Below are positions 38,641 to 53,200 of a stretch of 64,000 nt of DNA, one piece after another. Within the stretch, counting starts at the first letter, position 1; each line of letters starts with the position of its first letter. The notes below the pieces were generated by a model. That model was not told the origin of the DNA. It saw nothing but the letters and a program-made list of their open reading frames with translations, and searched no databases. Made by a program: the position numbers and the translations under genes. Source of the DNA: Ischnura elegans (lineage: Eukaryota; Arthropoda; Insecta; Odonata; Coenagrionidae); assembly GCF_921293095.1 (NCBI RefSeq), contig NC_060248.1, positions 82,095,243-82,159,242 on the forward strand, given 5' to 3'.

Positions 38641-40020
38641 TGTAGTAGTAGTTATCATTATAGTTTAGTTAATTTAATATAACAAACGTATTTCGGCAAA
38701 TATATCCGGGATTTTGTTATAAAGACATTTCACTGTATGTATTGACAAGGAATAGGTTATTTAACACATGCTGTATGTAAAATTTAAGTTTATTCAATGC
38801 AAGCCGATCTCCTAAGTAGATACTGATATCACCTGGAATTCTATTCTTCGTGTTTTTGAATCTTCCTTGAGCCAAGAGTGCAAGTCATTTCAATTCTGTT
38901 GTCTTGTCTGGCATTCCACATTTCTATATGGCTATAAATATTTTCCAAAGCTAATGCACTTAAAATTACGATAAACATACTTTATGCCAGAAAATGGGTG
39001 TTGAACAGGCAAAATTTTATGCGAAATTGATTTGTAAAATAAAAAAGATTTGAAATTCCAGACTGGAGCAAAAATAAATAAATAATTCATGCATTTTTCC
39101 AGGGACTAAAAATTCGCGCACCATTCCCGATTTTCCTCGTCTCTGCACACCCTGATTTCAGTAACAAGGATGCTACTACATTAGATAATTCTCCAATGCT
39201 CCTAAATTGAAAATCACTTAAATTCATAAGGAAATGGAGGTTGAGTGAAAAACTTACTATTACAATGAAATACAAAGTTAACGAATATTAACATCCATCT
39301 TCCTCACCTTGATGCATTCAATAAATCTCCATAATGGATTGGTTAATTTCTCAACATGCCAAACATGCTTCTGGATGGACTGTCTCTCCATAAGACAATG
39401 TAAGCACCCATCGCATGACTGATAATCTAGGAGTTCCTTAGCTGTTCATTCGCAAATAAGCCTGCTGCCAAATCCACCCCACAAAACAGTTTACAAGCAT
39501 TGTATTCAGCTCCACAACTTTAACATAATTATTGAATGTGTAATTTTTGCATGCAGCAACCTTCAAAACAACTTTACGTGCTATATAATGAGGAGCTTCA
39601 CTTCAAATTTATATGGCTGCATCACCTCTGAGGAGTAGAATTCCCAAATGATAAATACAGTTTACAACAAATATTAATTATTCCATCTCCTCAGGGTCTC
39701 TGTTAGAAGATCTGGTATCACACTTCTGTGATTTAGTTTGCTGCAATGTGGATACGCTTTATAAATTGAATTTACAACACAGGAAGAGGTTACAGATTAA
39801 TCCTGCATAAATTCAAAGTATAAATTCCTACAGTTTTATACTTTCAATTTTTTGTAAAAAAAACACATGGGAAAAATATCAATTGATTGTAAAAAAAACA
39901 CATGCAGGAATAATCTTAAAAATTGATGATCCAGTCCATGACAATTAAGTTTTAAGTATTTTACTATAGATGCAAAAACAATTACGTAATACATATCTCC
40001 ATTCTTCCGCATCTGGTTCT
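38641..40020. other. No gene seen; downstream flank of SACM1L
   Basis: Non-coding. An 18-bp direct repeat TTGTAAAAAAAACACATG occurs at 39852-39869 and 39887-39904. The distal SACM1L 3' UTR could reach into 40111-41091 but no poly(A) signal was placed. Confidence 0.5.
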
Positions 40021-40110
40021 TTGTTGATGACAACAGTTTCGCTAACAGGCTGCTAGCATCTTCAGGTCGAACGCTAGCAGCAGTGCTAGCAAAACTGTTG
40101 TCATCAACAA
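40021..40110 (-). repeat. Hairpin with hammerhead-like core
   Basis: A perfect 19-bp outer stem (TTGTTGATGACAACAGTTT at 40021-40039 against 40092-40110) encloses, on the minus strand, CTGAAGA (40059-40065), a 7-bp stem GCTAGCA/TGTTAGC, and GAAAC (40036-40040). The layout agrees with hammerhead motifs described in the terminal repeats of Penelope-like elements, but the segment that should form stem I does not pair cleanly. Confidence 0.5.
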
Positions 40111-40613
40111 CCACAAACTTACACAGGAGTTAGTTTAATGATCCTTAGCCAAGCACTCAAAAATTTTTTATGAAATTTGACCCAGTCAGGAATTTTCAGG
40201 CAACATGATCCAGTTGCTAGTTCTCTTCAGCAAAAATTAACTTTTTTTTCCATAAAAGTGCACAAAAGCTGAATTTAATCCATATTGCCTTAGCAGAAGA
40301 TGAGAAGGGAAAATTAAACAAATTTGCATAAAATTTATATACTTATTATTCTAAATTTGGAAAGACTTGTTTACTACACTGATCCTGAGACGATTATTTA
40401 CACTACACTTCCATTAAACCTTACCCCACACAACTGTTACATTAAAAACAATGTAGCCATCTTTTATCCCATACTCCAACTTCCATGGTCAATCATGAGC
40501 CTTTCATCACTAATACATATAAATTAAATATAATAAACATAAATACACACTATACACGATAGAGTGATATGAAAGACAATGATTTAGACAAATCATGAAT
40601 CCTCTGAGCAAGT

Positions 40614-40632
40614 AGAGAGAGAGAGAGAGAGA
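40614..40632 (+). repeat. (AG)n microsatellite
   Basis: Uninterrupted AG repeat, about 9.5 units, 460 bp beyond the SACM1L stop codon on its 3' side. Confidence 0.9.
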
Positions 40633-41091
40633 TTTTATATGCGACTTTCACGTTTCAAAGCATTTTAAGGTAACAAACTTGGAATTCAACTCCTCTCCAA
40701 TTCCAAATTTCTTTGCTATACACAAGCACTTAATTAAATTGGTTTATGAACACCTGGATGGATTCATACGCATCATATATACTAAATGGGAATGTTTCAA
40801 ACAAATTATTCTGTAATGTGCAATTTCAAAAGACTCGGTGGCCAGAGATACTTCTATTTCTTCGCACTGAGCTATATCTTAAAGTTACTAAAAAATCCAT
40901 GAAAAATGGTTTCATTCAAGCACTAATGACTCTCATATCAACAAATAAAGATATTATTGCTATAAAATGCATTTTAAATTAGTCAACAAAAATTCCAACA
41001 AAATATATATATGTATAAGAGAAACCAAATATGGACCATGTTTGTACAGCTCTCATTAATATCACTAAAAAGCTGATTAAGACTCATCCCC

Positions 41092-41222
41092 TTAATCACC
41101 TTTCACCTTACAAAGTTTAGGATGGTCCACAAATTCAACACCATAAGCCATTATAAAAACAAATGTTGAAACAACCATGCTGCCCCAAAACATCAGGAAC
41201 AACAATGACTCAGTGGTATATT
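41092..41222 (-). CDS. SACM1L: SACM1L exon 13, second transmembrane segment and stop
   Basis: Acceptor TTTTGCAG. Encodes [20 protein letters not shown], then [13 protein letters not shown] and TAA. The human equivalent runs VLFWG...FVDAPRL...KEKID. The KxKxx end should return the protein to the ER. I did not find a clear AATAAA on the minus strand just downstream. Confidence 0.95.
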
Positions 41223-44200
41223 CTGCAAAAAAAAGGAAAAATAATTTCAATGATATATCACTACAGAAATAAATTATACGCAAAACCACAATAAATGCCT
41301 AGATACATCATTTAAATACTTCAATAACATAATTTTAAAAAGAGCAGGTCGCTCAATCAAAAGTATACCATGCCAATGCATTCACACACGTAATTTTACA
41401 GGGAAATGCACACAAACTTGTTCTATAAATTGGATAGGTGGGCCATTTCATCTCAAATCAGGCAGATAGTGCAAAATCATGTCAGGTGACCATCACCGAT
41501 TTCTCTGAAATTTATATATGTGAAAGCAGTATCCTTGTGATGAATAACGATGACTTTATCTCTGCTCAGAACTGAACCGTCATAAAGTTACCGCCCCTTG
41601 AACATTGCAGTGTCAGGCCTCAGAGTAAAAAATGAAAAATCACATAAATGCTGATTACTAAGGAACCATTGCCCATAAAGCAGTGATTATTGTTTTATTG
41701 TAAAGAGAATTCATTTATGCACATTTTGGCATAACCTGCAAGTCATTTGAAGCAATAATAAACAAATAGGACTTGTTTAAACAATAAAAATTAGTCATTA
41801 TTTAACAATTTATTACTAAAAAAGGCCACCTTTTATTTTCTTTAAAATTTCTCAGCAAGTAGTTTAAATGTTCTGCTTTCAATTAAAAAAATAAAAAAAG
41901 GTAGTATTTTTATACTTTTTGTTTTAAGGCATGTCAAAGTTAGGCATGTTTACGACTATTTTACACCAAGATTGCATACCTTCAAGGGGGGAAAAATGCA
42001 GTTTCCTTCTACTTAGCATTCATAACAGTGAAAAGTTCATATCTGAATGATTGGTTACATCTATTGACTGAAAGCAAGTCCAATCTTGTTTACTTCCATG
42101 GCATCCAATGTATGCAAACACCCACTGCTACTGGCTGGAAACGGTGAATGAGTCGCAATTTGCACAGAGTATTTTCCAATGGCAGTTCACATAAGTCTTT
42201 CTTCTACTTTGGGCCATGTGGAACATTTCGATGGACCATGTGTATGCATAAATGAGACACTAATGTCATTCTCTTCTAAAGACACTGCAGTGATTTTTTA
42301 AATCAGGTTTGACCAGGTTTTTCGGAAACACACAATGAAGTCATTCATGGTGAGATTTTGAGTACTGTACGTCATTACATATATCTGAATTTGTAAGTGT
42401 CACAGCCTGTTTGATTATGTGGATTACAGAGCGAGCTTTAGTTGTCCCGTGTCTGTTAACTACCAAGACATGAAACTGTTGATGCCATGTATATGTGCAC
42501 CTTTCACCCAATAATTTTTTTGTCTACATAGGGTGGTTTCCTATGACCGTGTGACCTCTGGCTGCTTGCTGCCGAGCATGGCGGTAGCGTAGAGTTCCTT
42601 GCTAGCAGGTAGTGCTTGGTTTAAAAAAGGATTATTAATACCCTATCAAACAAAGAAAATTCTCTGACCAAAGGCAATTTTAAGAGGGGATTGTTAAGGG
42701 ATGTTTCCCGCAGCTCTGTGCCTCATGTATACATTGGTAATCTCAGATGATGTAAAACTCATATCCACTCGTATAGCATCTAGGTCTCTGTGACGTCATG
42801 TGGAGTGGCATCGCATCAGTGCCAATCTATCCTTTTTCAAATGAGGTTAAAATTGACCATTAAAATTCGTCTAAACAGGGATTTCTATAAATCAAATAAT
42901 TTGTATATTATGAATACAATGAAGGTGGGTAACCAATCGCAATCAATGCCTTTCGTTTTCTTTGATGAAGGAAATGAAAGGAATGAACCCTATTTGGCTA
43001 GTTTAACATGTTTAAAATGCAAAAGTTTGATATTAGGCAAGGATATACTCACATGTTGTACAAAGGACTTGTTTGAATTTACTTGCCACAATTGAAATAT
43101 CTCAGGTTTCAGTTTGTGTCATAATTTTTGACCAATTCTTGCAACTCTATCAGAAGGACCCTATTCATGTCCTGTTGCATTGAACAACCACCAATGACTT
43201 TCTTCCTGTTTAAGACTTTTCTCCAAGTCAAATATCTGAAATGTTTTTTTTAATTAGCGGCTGACTTTTCTAAAATATATGATTTATTTCTCCATATGAT
43301 ATCTTTTTACTCTATTGTTCTTCTATTGATTCGTCCTAAGAAAAGCATGTGCAGTGTCCTGTGAGAAATCATCTGAAGTGCCTGCATACATTAGTTATTA
43401 TATTCCACACAGGTTAATATTGATATCTGTACTTTTTGCCAGTCATACGGTTGTACTTAATCTGGAAGAATCACACTCCAATTCTCGGAAAAGTTGAAAT
43501 GAAGCACCAACTCCACACCAATTAGTGTTACCAACTTCTCTTTTTGAATAGCTTCCCTTTCTTTTTTCCAAATATGGTGATGATAAACACTTTTCTTGGT
43601 TCAATCCTAAACTTCGGCAATGAATTTCTCTGAATGAATGTTTTGTCTGAATGATTCTCAATGGCAGTGAACACATATTGCTGATTAGGAGTTACACAAG
43701 AACAATCTTTATCATCATCCAAGTAAAATGAAAGCACAATGTAAAATTGAGCACTATGAGGAAGAGGATTCCAGCAGTATACATCAGCATTGCCCCAAAT
43801 TCCGAGGTTTTTTTAGCTCTGCATGATATGTCAATCGTATGTTTGGTTGAAACTGGAAAAGCAACCAATTTATGTTGTTTAGATTAACTTGTGGAAAAGA
43901 ATGATAAAATTTGAACATGGTCACTCATAGACATTTCACTCTCGCTTCTTCAAAAACTGCTGAGATATTATTTTACCATGAAGTACATATTTGACATTTA
44001 TCACTTTCGTTAAGTTAGTAAATTCTTGCCTAATATGAAACTTGCATTTTACACATGTTAACAAGCTCAATTTAAACAAAAAAATAATTAGGTGAAAGTA
44101 GCACCTGAACATGGCGTCAACAGTTTCATGTCTTGGTAGTTAACAGACACGGGACAACTAAAGCTCGCTCTGTAATCCACATAATCAAACAGGCTGTGAC

Positions 44201-47200
44201 ACTTACAAATTCAGATATATGTAATGACGTACAGTACTCAAAATCTCACCATGAATGACTTCATTGTGTGTTTCCGAAAAACCTGGTCAAACCTGATTTA
44301 AAAAATCACTGCAGTGTCTTTAGAAGAGAATGACATTAGTGTCTCATTTATGCATACACATGGTCCATCGAAATGTTCCACATGGCCCAAAGTAGAAGAA
44401 AGACTTATGTGAACTGCCATTGGAAAATACTCTGTGCAAATTGCGACTCATTCACCGTTTCCAGCCAGTAGCAGTGGGTGTTTGCATACATTGGATGCCA
44501 TGGAAGTAAACAAGATTGGACTTGCTTTCAGTCAATAGATGTAACCAATCATTCAGATATGAACTTTTCACTGTTATGAATGCTAAGTAGAAGGAAACTG
44601 CATTTTTCCCCCCTTGAAGGTATGCAATCTTGGTGTAAAATAGTCGTAAACATGCCTAACTTTGACATGCCTTAAAACAAAAAGTATAAAAATACTACCT
44701 TTTTTTATTTTTTTAATTGAAAGCAGAACATTTAAACTACTTGCTGAGAAATTTTAAAGAAAATAAAAGGTGGCCTTTTTTAGTAATAAATTGTTAAATA
44801 ATGACTAATTTTTATTGTTTAAACAAGTCCTATTTGTTTATTATTGCTTCAAATGACTTGCAGGTTATGCCAAAATGTGCATAAATGAATTCTCTTTACA
44901 ATAAAACAATAATCACTGCTTTATGGGCAATGGTTCCTTAGTAATCAGCATTTATGTGATTTTTCATTTTTTACTCTGAGGCCTGACACTGCAATGTTCA
45001 AGGGGCGGTAACTTTATGACGGTTCAGTTCTGAGCAGAGATAAAGTCATCGTTATTCATCACAAGGATACTGCTTTCACATATATAAATTTCAGAGAAAT
45101 CGGTGATGGTCACCTGACACCCCTCTGCCTGATTTGAGATGAAATCCCCCAGGTATCATTCAAAACAACATCAGCTGATTATGTAAGGTAACCCTTTTCA
45201 TGACAGTTTCAAACCCACCCTTAATTTATTTAATTGTGCTTCATCAATAAATTAAGAATAAATATATTATTATTAGTTTGATAGCAAATACACTAGTACC
45301 ACTTAAGTACCCAATCTTGGGCCTCTTGTGAGGAAAACAAAAAATGGATTCCTTGACTCATGCCATATTTAAAAATATACATATATCTAAAATAACTGAG
45401 ATCTGTTGCCATTACAGCACCTTTTCCAACTGAAACCCCCCTCCCATTAGTACACCCCCACCTCAAATGAACACTTAAGTCAAAATTTATTATCCCTGGC
45501 AATAGCCTCAGTGCTATAGATAAAAAATTGCGTAAATTTCTCACATAATGCTCATCCACGTGTCAGCTGGATCCATTCAAAAAAATTTGTAGTGACCAAA
45601 TCAAAAAAGCAGGAGTAGACAGGGAATACAGAGTATGTAATAAGAGAGACAGCTATAAAACAATGTCTCACTCTCTCTCCGCATTTTTCCATCAAAGCAC
45701 AATACCAGGTACACTTACGAGATATAAATTTATAGAGATACATAGAGATTTTTCTTGAAGAATCGCTTGAGTCAATAATTCCCCGTTTTCTTTTCATACC
45801 ACTATAGCACCAATCATAACATTTGGAGCTTTTGTTATACCATCCTCATTGCCAAAAAAAACTAATAAAAAACATCTCAATAAGTACATAATTTATATTT
45901 TAAACAAAATAAAAACTTGTGAATCTGGAACTAAAAAATCCCTGAGAGATTAAATAGTTTCCTAATAAATGGACAAAAAATTTCATGACAAACAATCAAT
46001 AGCTTAATTGAAGTTTGTATGAAAAATGGCAAACCTTGCTTGGCAGGGTGGATTGGAAGATCAATTTTTCTCAAATCCATCTCGCCCAGTGAAAATATGT
46101 GGGACTGATCAAAAATAAGGCCTGGAAAATTTGAGACCTTTGGGTGAACCCCTGACACTCTCATATGTCATTTAGGGGGGAGGGTCACTCATCAAAAAAA
46201 TTAATGTTTTACGGTAATCCCCTAAATAGTTTGCCAAGAAAAATTTTGTGCATTTTGACATATCTCCATCCGTTAAGCCACAAAATGCAAAAGTGCGTCC
46301 ACAAAGAAAATATTCCAACCCCCACGCAGCATCACTGATATAAGAGCGGAAGGCTACTCCCCTCCCCTCCTCTCGTGCCTCTCCCCCTCCCACGCCCCGA
46401 ATACGGCAAAATTCATCCCGTGTATTCTGCTAGGACGGAGCTTATCTTTAATAATTTAAATTGACAGATGGTAGAAGGTAAAAAAAAGAATGCATGGTGA
46501 GAAGACTTGTGCCTTTTTTGGCGTTTCATCGGCATTAAACAAAATGACGTTTCCAACTTTTAGAGAAGTAATGAAATAATTTTGTAATGCTCATGATTTT
46601 TTTATATCCGAGAACGCAGGCAAAGAGCCTTCAGTCTACAAAGTGGCCACTAAAGTAGCTAGAAAGATTTGGGAACTATGGTGATGTGGTTCTCTTCCAG
46701 TAATGTCCGAGGGGTATGACTTAATGTCATTTTGATGGAGGCCTTTCAAGTCCCCTCCCCACCCACCACTCTCCCCTCCCAAACCCTAAATGCACCAAAA
46801 TTCACACCGAGTGCATCTTTCTTCATTAGTCTAAATAATATTTGATGTTTCAGCATCGTCTGTGGAGGAACAATCACGAAATTTACTCAATTAACTGCTC
46901 TCTAGTCTTTTCTGTATTTCTTACATTAGTGTCGTTCCTCATCTTTCGCTGCTGTCAACAAAGTTTAGGTAACCTCTTTCATGAATCTTTCGACCGCATG
47001 GGTAATACAATGGGTAATATTTCACTTCGAAGATGAACGTTGCTTCAACAAATTTTGAATTACAACAATGGTAAGGTCAGATATATATGGAGGTACCGTG
47101 GTCTCTCCCCAATTTATCATTAAGAACAGTAACTCAGCAAAATCTACAGGAAATGGCCATAAAATGGCCTAAAAGCATTTGAGCGAGTCAGGGGTTCACC

Positions 47201-50200
47201 TAGAGGTCTCAAATTTTTAGGGCCTTATTTTTGATCAGACCCACAACTTATTTTCACTAGGCCAGATGGATAGGAAAAAAATCAATTTTTCCGATCCACC
47301 CTATTGCATAGTTGATCTTCATTTCAAGTGATGACCTTCCCTCAACCCAAAGAAAGTATGAACAAATGTGTGCATTCATAATTAATCATTAACAATGGTC
47401 CTTAAAAAATTAAAAATTTTAGCCTCAGAATATACCTACCAGAAGGAGTTAGTACACTGGCAAAGAACATGGCTATTGCCACAAGCAGGACCAGAGGGAA
47501 CTGAAATGAAATGAAAATTAGAAAATCAGCACCAAAAAATTTGAGATTAAAAGGAGAATAAATGAACAGCATACTTCACCCACAGATTTTAAAATTATAA
47601 GACCAAAACGCATGATCTGGTGTGGTAAGTGCCCACCATGACAAATATTGCTATATAGCTTAGTTTAGTTTTATGTAGTTTATCACTGATATGCAAATGC
47701 ATTCTTAACATTCGAATATGGTTTCAGGGCACTAGAATTTATGGAAATATTGACATTTGCATGGGTCACTTCATATTTTTTAGACTACCTCCCACACTAA
47801 CTTTCTCCAAATTTTAACAGAATTGGTAAACATAGTGCTTGTTAATTAAAAAATGTATGGAAAACCATTTCCTAAAATATTGATTATTTTCCGAGTAATG
47901 GTTCATTGTTAATATGTAATTCACTTTCTCAGTTATACCTCATTATTTAACCTTTTCCCTGCTGTACACGTATATATACGTGTGGATGTTTCCTGACCCG
48001 GGAGACGACGGGCATATGTATATATACGTGTGAGATTTTCCCGGCCAGGATATCGAAAGCCGTGTATATACGTTTTCTAGCTCCCCCCCCTTTTAGGACG
48101 GTCGTGGGTTTACGATGTCTTTGTCTCGGGACCCAACGCTTCGGGGTTTAGGATTAACCCTCGGAATCCGGGAGCAGGTGCCCGGACCCTTCGTCTTTTA
48201 GAACCCCTCTCAGCGGTACAGGACAGCGGTCATTCAATTGTTTATACAGTCAATTTTCGAAATAAATATTTGTTCATTTCTCAAGAAATATACACTAAGA
48301 ATTGAATTATTTGTGTTTTGAGCAGCGTTTACAATTTTTAAACGAAATTCTACGACAAATATTAACTTATACCTCGAGTTATGCATAAACATCAACATGG
48401 AAATTGTTGCTGCGTTAAATGCATTGATAATGGCCTTAGAACTTCGTTTAAAATTTGACAATGCTCAGATAAGAATGAGGAATACAATTCAAAGTCTGTA
48501 ATTTACGTGCAAGCAACAATTATCCATTTGCTAAATACATATAAGCAATACATAAGTTGACCGCGAACCAATGCCGCACGTATGGTCATAAACCCGGAAA
48601 GGAGGGAGCACAACTACTCTCGGAGTCCAAGATAATGCGAAGTCCCTGCGTGGAGGGTCTTAAAAGGTTCAGCGAGACCCTTCTTAACAAACGCTCTCCA
48701 AAAATGCTCCGTACCACGAGAAAGAAGAGTCTCTTGGGGCTCAGTACAGCAGTCATGCTAAGACGAAAACTCCGCCGTCTCGAAAGGGTTAATTTAGCAA
48801 TAAGTCTTTGAAAATCAGTTTTCAATCTATGAAAGATTAATAACCATATTAATTGGTAACATTGGTAAGAAGAATATTTAGTTCGCATATCATAAATTGC
48901 TAAAACTATTTAAACCTACTTTACAACTAAGGTCTTTATGCCCACTGGAGAAAATGGTATCAAACTGATGTCAAAGTCAAACAGTGCTGAATAATATATA
49001 TCCATAAATACAAACATACTGTAAAATGAGCAGCACCATGTCAAGAGGTTGCTATTTGGAGTGTCCAAAGTAAAAAGCCCAAATGCCATAATCCAAAGTT
49101 GCCTCTTGTTTAGGTTAAGACTTTAAACTTGGCACAAAAACACACAAATGATAATAATTGAATAAAGAAACATAAGTTATTTTTCATAAATGCCATCTAT
49201 TACTAACACACTGAGTCTATAAATATGGATATCTAATAAAATGTGGCGAATCATAATTGCTAAAAAAATCTTGCAAACATTGGTTGTATTAAACTGTTGT
49301 AGAACTAAAAAATGTTTAAGGCAAAACTACCAAAAGATTCAGGTGCACTACAATTATACCACCCGATGTAATGAAAATATTGTTGAAAATACACCCCAGC
49401 AAGATAAATTTACTTTCAGTGAATAAAAAATATTTAATAATGCAACTTGAATGCATAAATTTTAGCAAAGCAGCAACAAAAGCAGCAGCAAATACATCAA
49501 AATTAGATATGGCTGGGGAAAAAGTGGTCATTTTCTCCTTTTTTGTTATGATATGACACAAATGCAAAAACTAATCATCAACTTGAATTCCAAACATCAC
49601 AGTTCAAAGTGACACGACCATGATATTCCCTGCTTAGATCGGTGATACTGCAGTATGCAACATATTCTCATTATTATATTAGCAATAGTAAAAGATTCAC
49701 AAATTACACTCGTACGCAGGCTTTTTTATTTCAATTTAAGCACTTGTATAGCATTCGTAATAGTGGAATACAAACAGTTTATATCGGTGTGGATCAACAA
49801 AAAAAAGATAACTTCTCAACTCGACAAAATTTCATTAAATGATGGCAATGAGTACATTTCAACAATATTTAATTATTGGAATTACTCCTTCTGCATTCAA
49901 AAAAAGAAAAGCCATGACTTCATCATTCCACATTATTTAATTGACCAACCATAGTCTCGCAGTGAAAATTAGCAATTAATGCTAATATTAAAATGAAATA
50001 TGTGATGCAAATACATGGATTAAACCATGCATGTATGTACATATTTCACATGCCATAAGAAGGAAAATTTTGCTAAACCAAACAATAAAACAAAAAGAAC
50101 TAAATATAGATATAGCATTGGCTTACTCAAAAAAAATTAGGGATATTTTTCAACAGGTAATTAAAATGAATTTTACTGACAATAATACCTTTAAATTAAA

Positions 50201-53200
50201 TACGCCACATGATACACACTTTCATTTTTCATGAATTAAATTATTATTGACACTGATCACACACTGATTTTGGAATCACACTGATATGTAGTACAATTCT
50301 CAATGAAAAAATGTTCATTTAAATTGAATCAACCGACTATGGGTTGAGGGAGCATTTTCATGACAGAATTCCAGTTTCTCAGAGGGTGGAACAAGGATAA
50401 TGCGAAATGCTAAGAGAACTTGGAAACATGACACACTAAATTACACAATTTTTGAAGGTAATTTTAAGTAAAAATAGTTCAATTTTGAACAATTCACCAC
50501 ATATTTTAATGGATACTTTGTTTGTGAACTACCCATTACTAGGGCTCCTAGATTATGGTAAATAAAACCTTCACTTAGCGGCATGAAAATGGACCGAAAT
50601 TCAGTACATAAAGTCGGTAAAAAGACCTATTTTGTGATAAAGGCGATAAAAAAATAATCGAATAAAACATCCTTTTCCAAGAAAAAAAATTAACTTTTAT
50701 TGAGCCAAATGCTCTTAAGCAACACACATTGAAGGGAAATACTGATCACAAGGTAATAAACAATATTGATGCTTAAATTATGACATCAACAGAAAAATAT
50801 TAGTGAAAACTTCAAACTTAACTTAGCAATTTACCAACATAAAAAATAATGAAGTCTCTTTGTGTATGCAAATTTGTAGCATAAAACTAGGGACATGCAA
50901 AAGATGGGGTTATTTTATAGCCAAAAGTGGTGTTATATTTTTACAAAAGCGATGTTATTTTGCCCTGAAATCGGTGTTATTTTTACAGCAAAATAATTGA
51001 TGTTGATTGAGAGCCATCCTTCCACTGGCCCACTGCCTTAAATTTAGGATATTATTGACCGGGAATAATTTAAGATATAATATACATGGAATATTGACTG
51101 AATTCACCTATTTTACATATTTTATCCTTCGCGTATCCAAATATCCAGCTTACATAGAGAGAAATTACTTTTAAATGTCTGTAATTTCAAATGAAATATT
51201 GCTATTGTGATCAAGTTGTCATCTTTTAGATTTGTTATCTTATCTGTTAACACAGTGCAATAGCAGGAAATAAACCTTTCTCCACCTTTCTCCAAAGTCC
51301 ACGTTTGCAGAAGGGATCCAAATTGCTTAAAGGCACTTAGATGCAAACAATGTCACAGGCATTTGAGCTCCTGGATTGCTTTACTTATATCCACCGAACC
51401 CCGGGAATTTTGCTTTTGTAGTAATTTCTGTAATTCTCCCAACCCCAACATCAACTTCTCTGTCTCCGTCAATTCCAGGCCATGAATTTTTTGTCTTTAA
51501 ATCAGGGTTCATGTCTGTAGTCCGAACTTCTTGGGGATCAAAAACTGAGATCTTTTCGAGTTTGCGAAAATCAAGGAGCCCTACCCATTACAGGCACCAT
51601 TTTAATTTGTTGTTACTTCCAGGTAACTTCTCGTCGATTAAATTCTCTGATAAAAACCAAATATCATTAACTTCAATCAATTTTTTAATTGACAAAGATA
51701 AAGTTCACTCACAGTGATGTATTTCCATCCCTTCTCTACTTCAAGAGGACATGGCTTGTTCAATCCTTCACCTTCTTCAACAACATAGTGGCCAAGAAAG
51801 AGATCAATTGAATCCTGAAATGAAAGAAAGACATATAAATGATCCTTTCACAGCAAAGAAGTGTTACATAAGAATTACAAAAATTGGAATAAATACATAA
51901 TTGAATTCTACGCCTCAATTTCGATTTTCAGGTAATTTCCTTCTCAAGCTACATAAATATGCATTTAAAACAAAAGATAAGGTCAACATTACAATAATGC
52001 AACTACTTAAAGAACATTTTTTTTTGTAAATAAAATTTTATATGCCGGCATCCAAAGCAGCAGTTCTTCCACCTCATCAGTGGAGACCGATTTTTACATG
52101 CAAATTAAAGCCACTTCAAAATGCAATACACAAAATATTATAAAATGATTAAACACCAGTAATTACAACAAGTTAACAGTTCTCCACAATTGAATACATG
52201 GATGAGGGAAGTTATTCAAGAGAAAAAGAATTATGCCATCTTGTAGGAAAAGTCAATGGTAATCTCAATCATAACATGTACCTACTGCTTTAACAATAAT
52301 GTGAAAATAGGTTCCAGCTAACTATTAGTAGGGTATGATTAAAGGAGAATTTTTCCCTGATCCTTAACATTCACATTATGAAGAAGTTTCAAATTTGAAG
52401 CTGAATAGAAATCTTAAGCATTATCAATAATGACATCTTATTGATGAAGTTCTAATCCAATGAGAATTTTTTAGCTCTATCAAATTTCTCATACTAATAC
52501 ATTACTGGTACACAAATTTAACATTGAAATTTTAAGGTTTCAAGACGTACCTGGCGAAAGCCATCGGCAAAATTATTCTTGTAGTAACGAATGGCAGAGT
52601 TAACTCCATCCCTCATTAGACCCCATCGCGTCCTTTTCCCAGTACGAGTGAAGTCAGTTTTAAGAGCCCCAGTACCTGAATACTGAATGCTAATTATGTC
52701 AGCATTGTCAGCCCAAACATTTTTGAAAAGTGATTCAAATCCAAACTGACTCTCAACCTGCTGGCCAGGTTTCAGGATACCCAGTTTCTGAAAGATAAAA
52801 ATGGATTTATGTGCTTGGAAAAGAAAGACAAATATGAAATAGATACAGTAGATTCCGTTTAATGGGTCCACCGGTCACTTGGGGCAGATCTTGAAGAACA
52901 GAACCCAATAGAGGAATATCCCAGAGTATTCTCCGCTTAATTGGGACAGCATGCCGCTTTATTGGGCCATGAGTCGGCGACATAGACTCTATACTCGCGA
53001 CGAAATTAAAATTTTTTGTTTTCAGAATACTATTTTTTTTTTATTTTCCTCCTTCGATTTACTCTTATTTTTCACAAATGATCCTATTCTTGCCCTATTT
53101 TGAAAGCTCTTGTTGTCATAGTATCCCTTAGAGGATAGGACTTTTCTTAAATAAGACTAAGTAAAAGACATTCATTCAGCATCGCCCATGGCTGTGAAAA

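Noticed and set aside
42790-43095. 101-codon frame in the spacer of the large inverted repeat as a transposase
   Set aside because: No DDE-type, zinc-finger or other transposase motif is visible, and the composition matches intron sequence.
51376-51717. 113-codon plus-strand frame in SACM1L intron 11
   Set aside because: It runs antisense into exon 11, has no recognisable motif and no splice context of its own.
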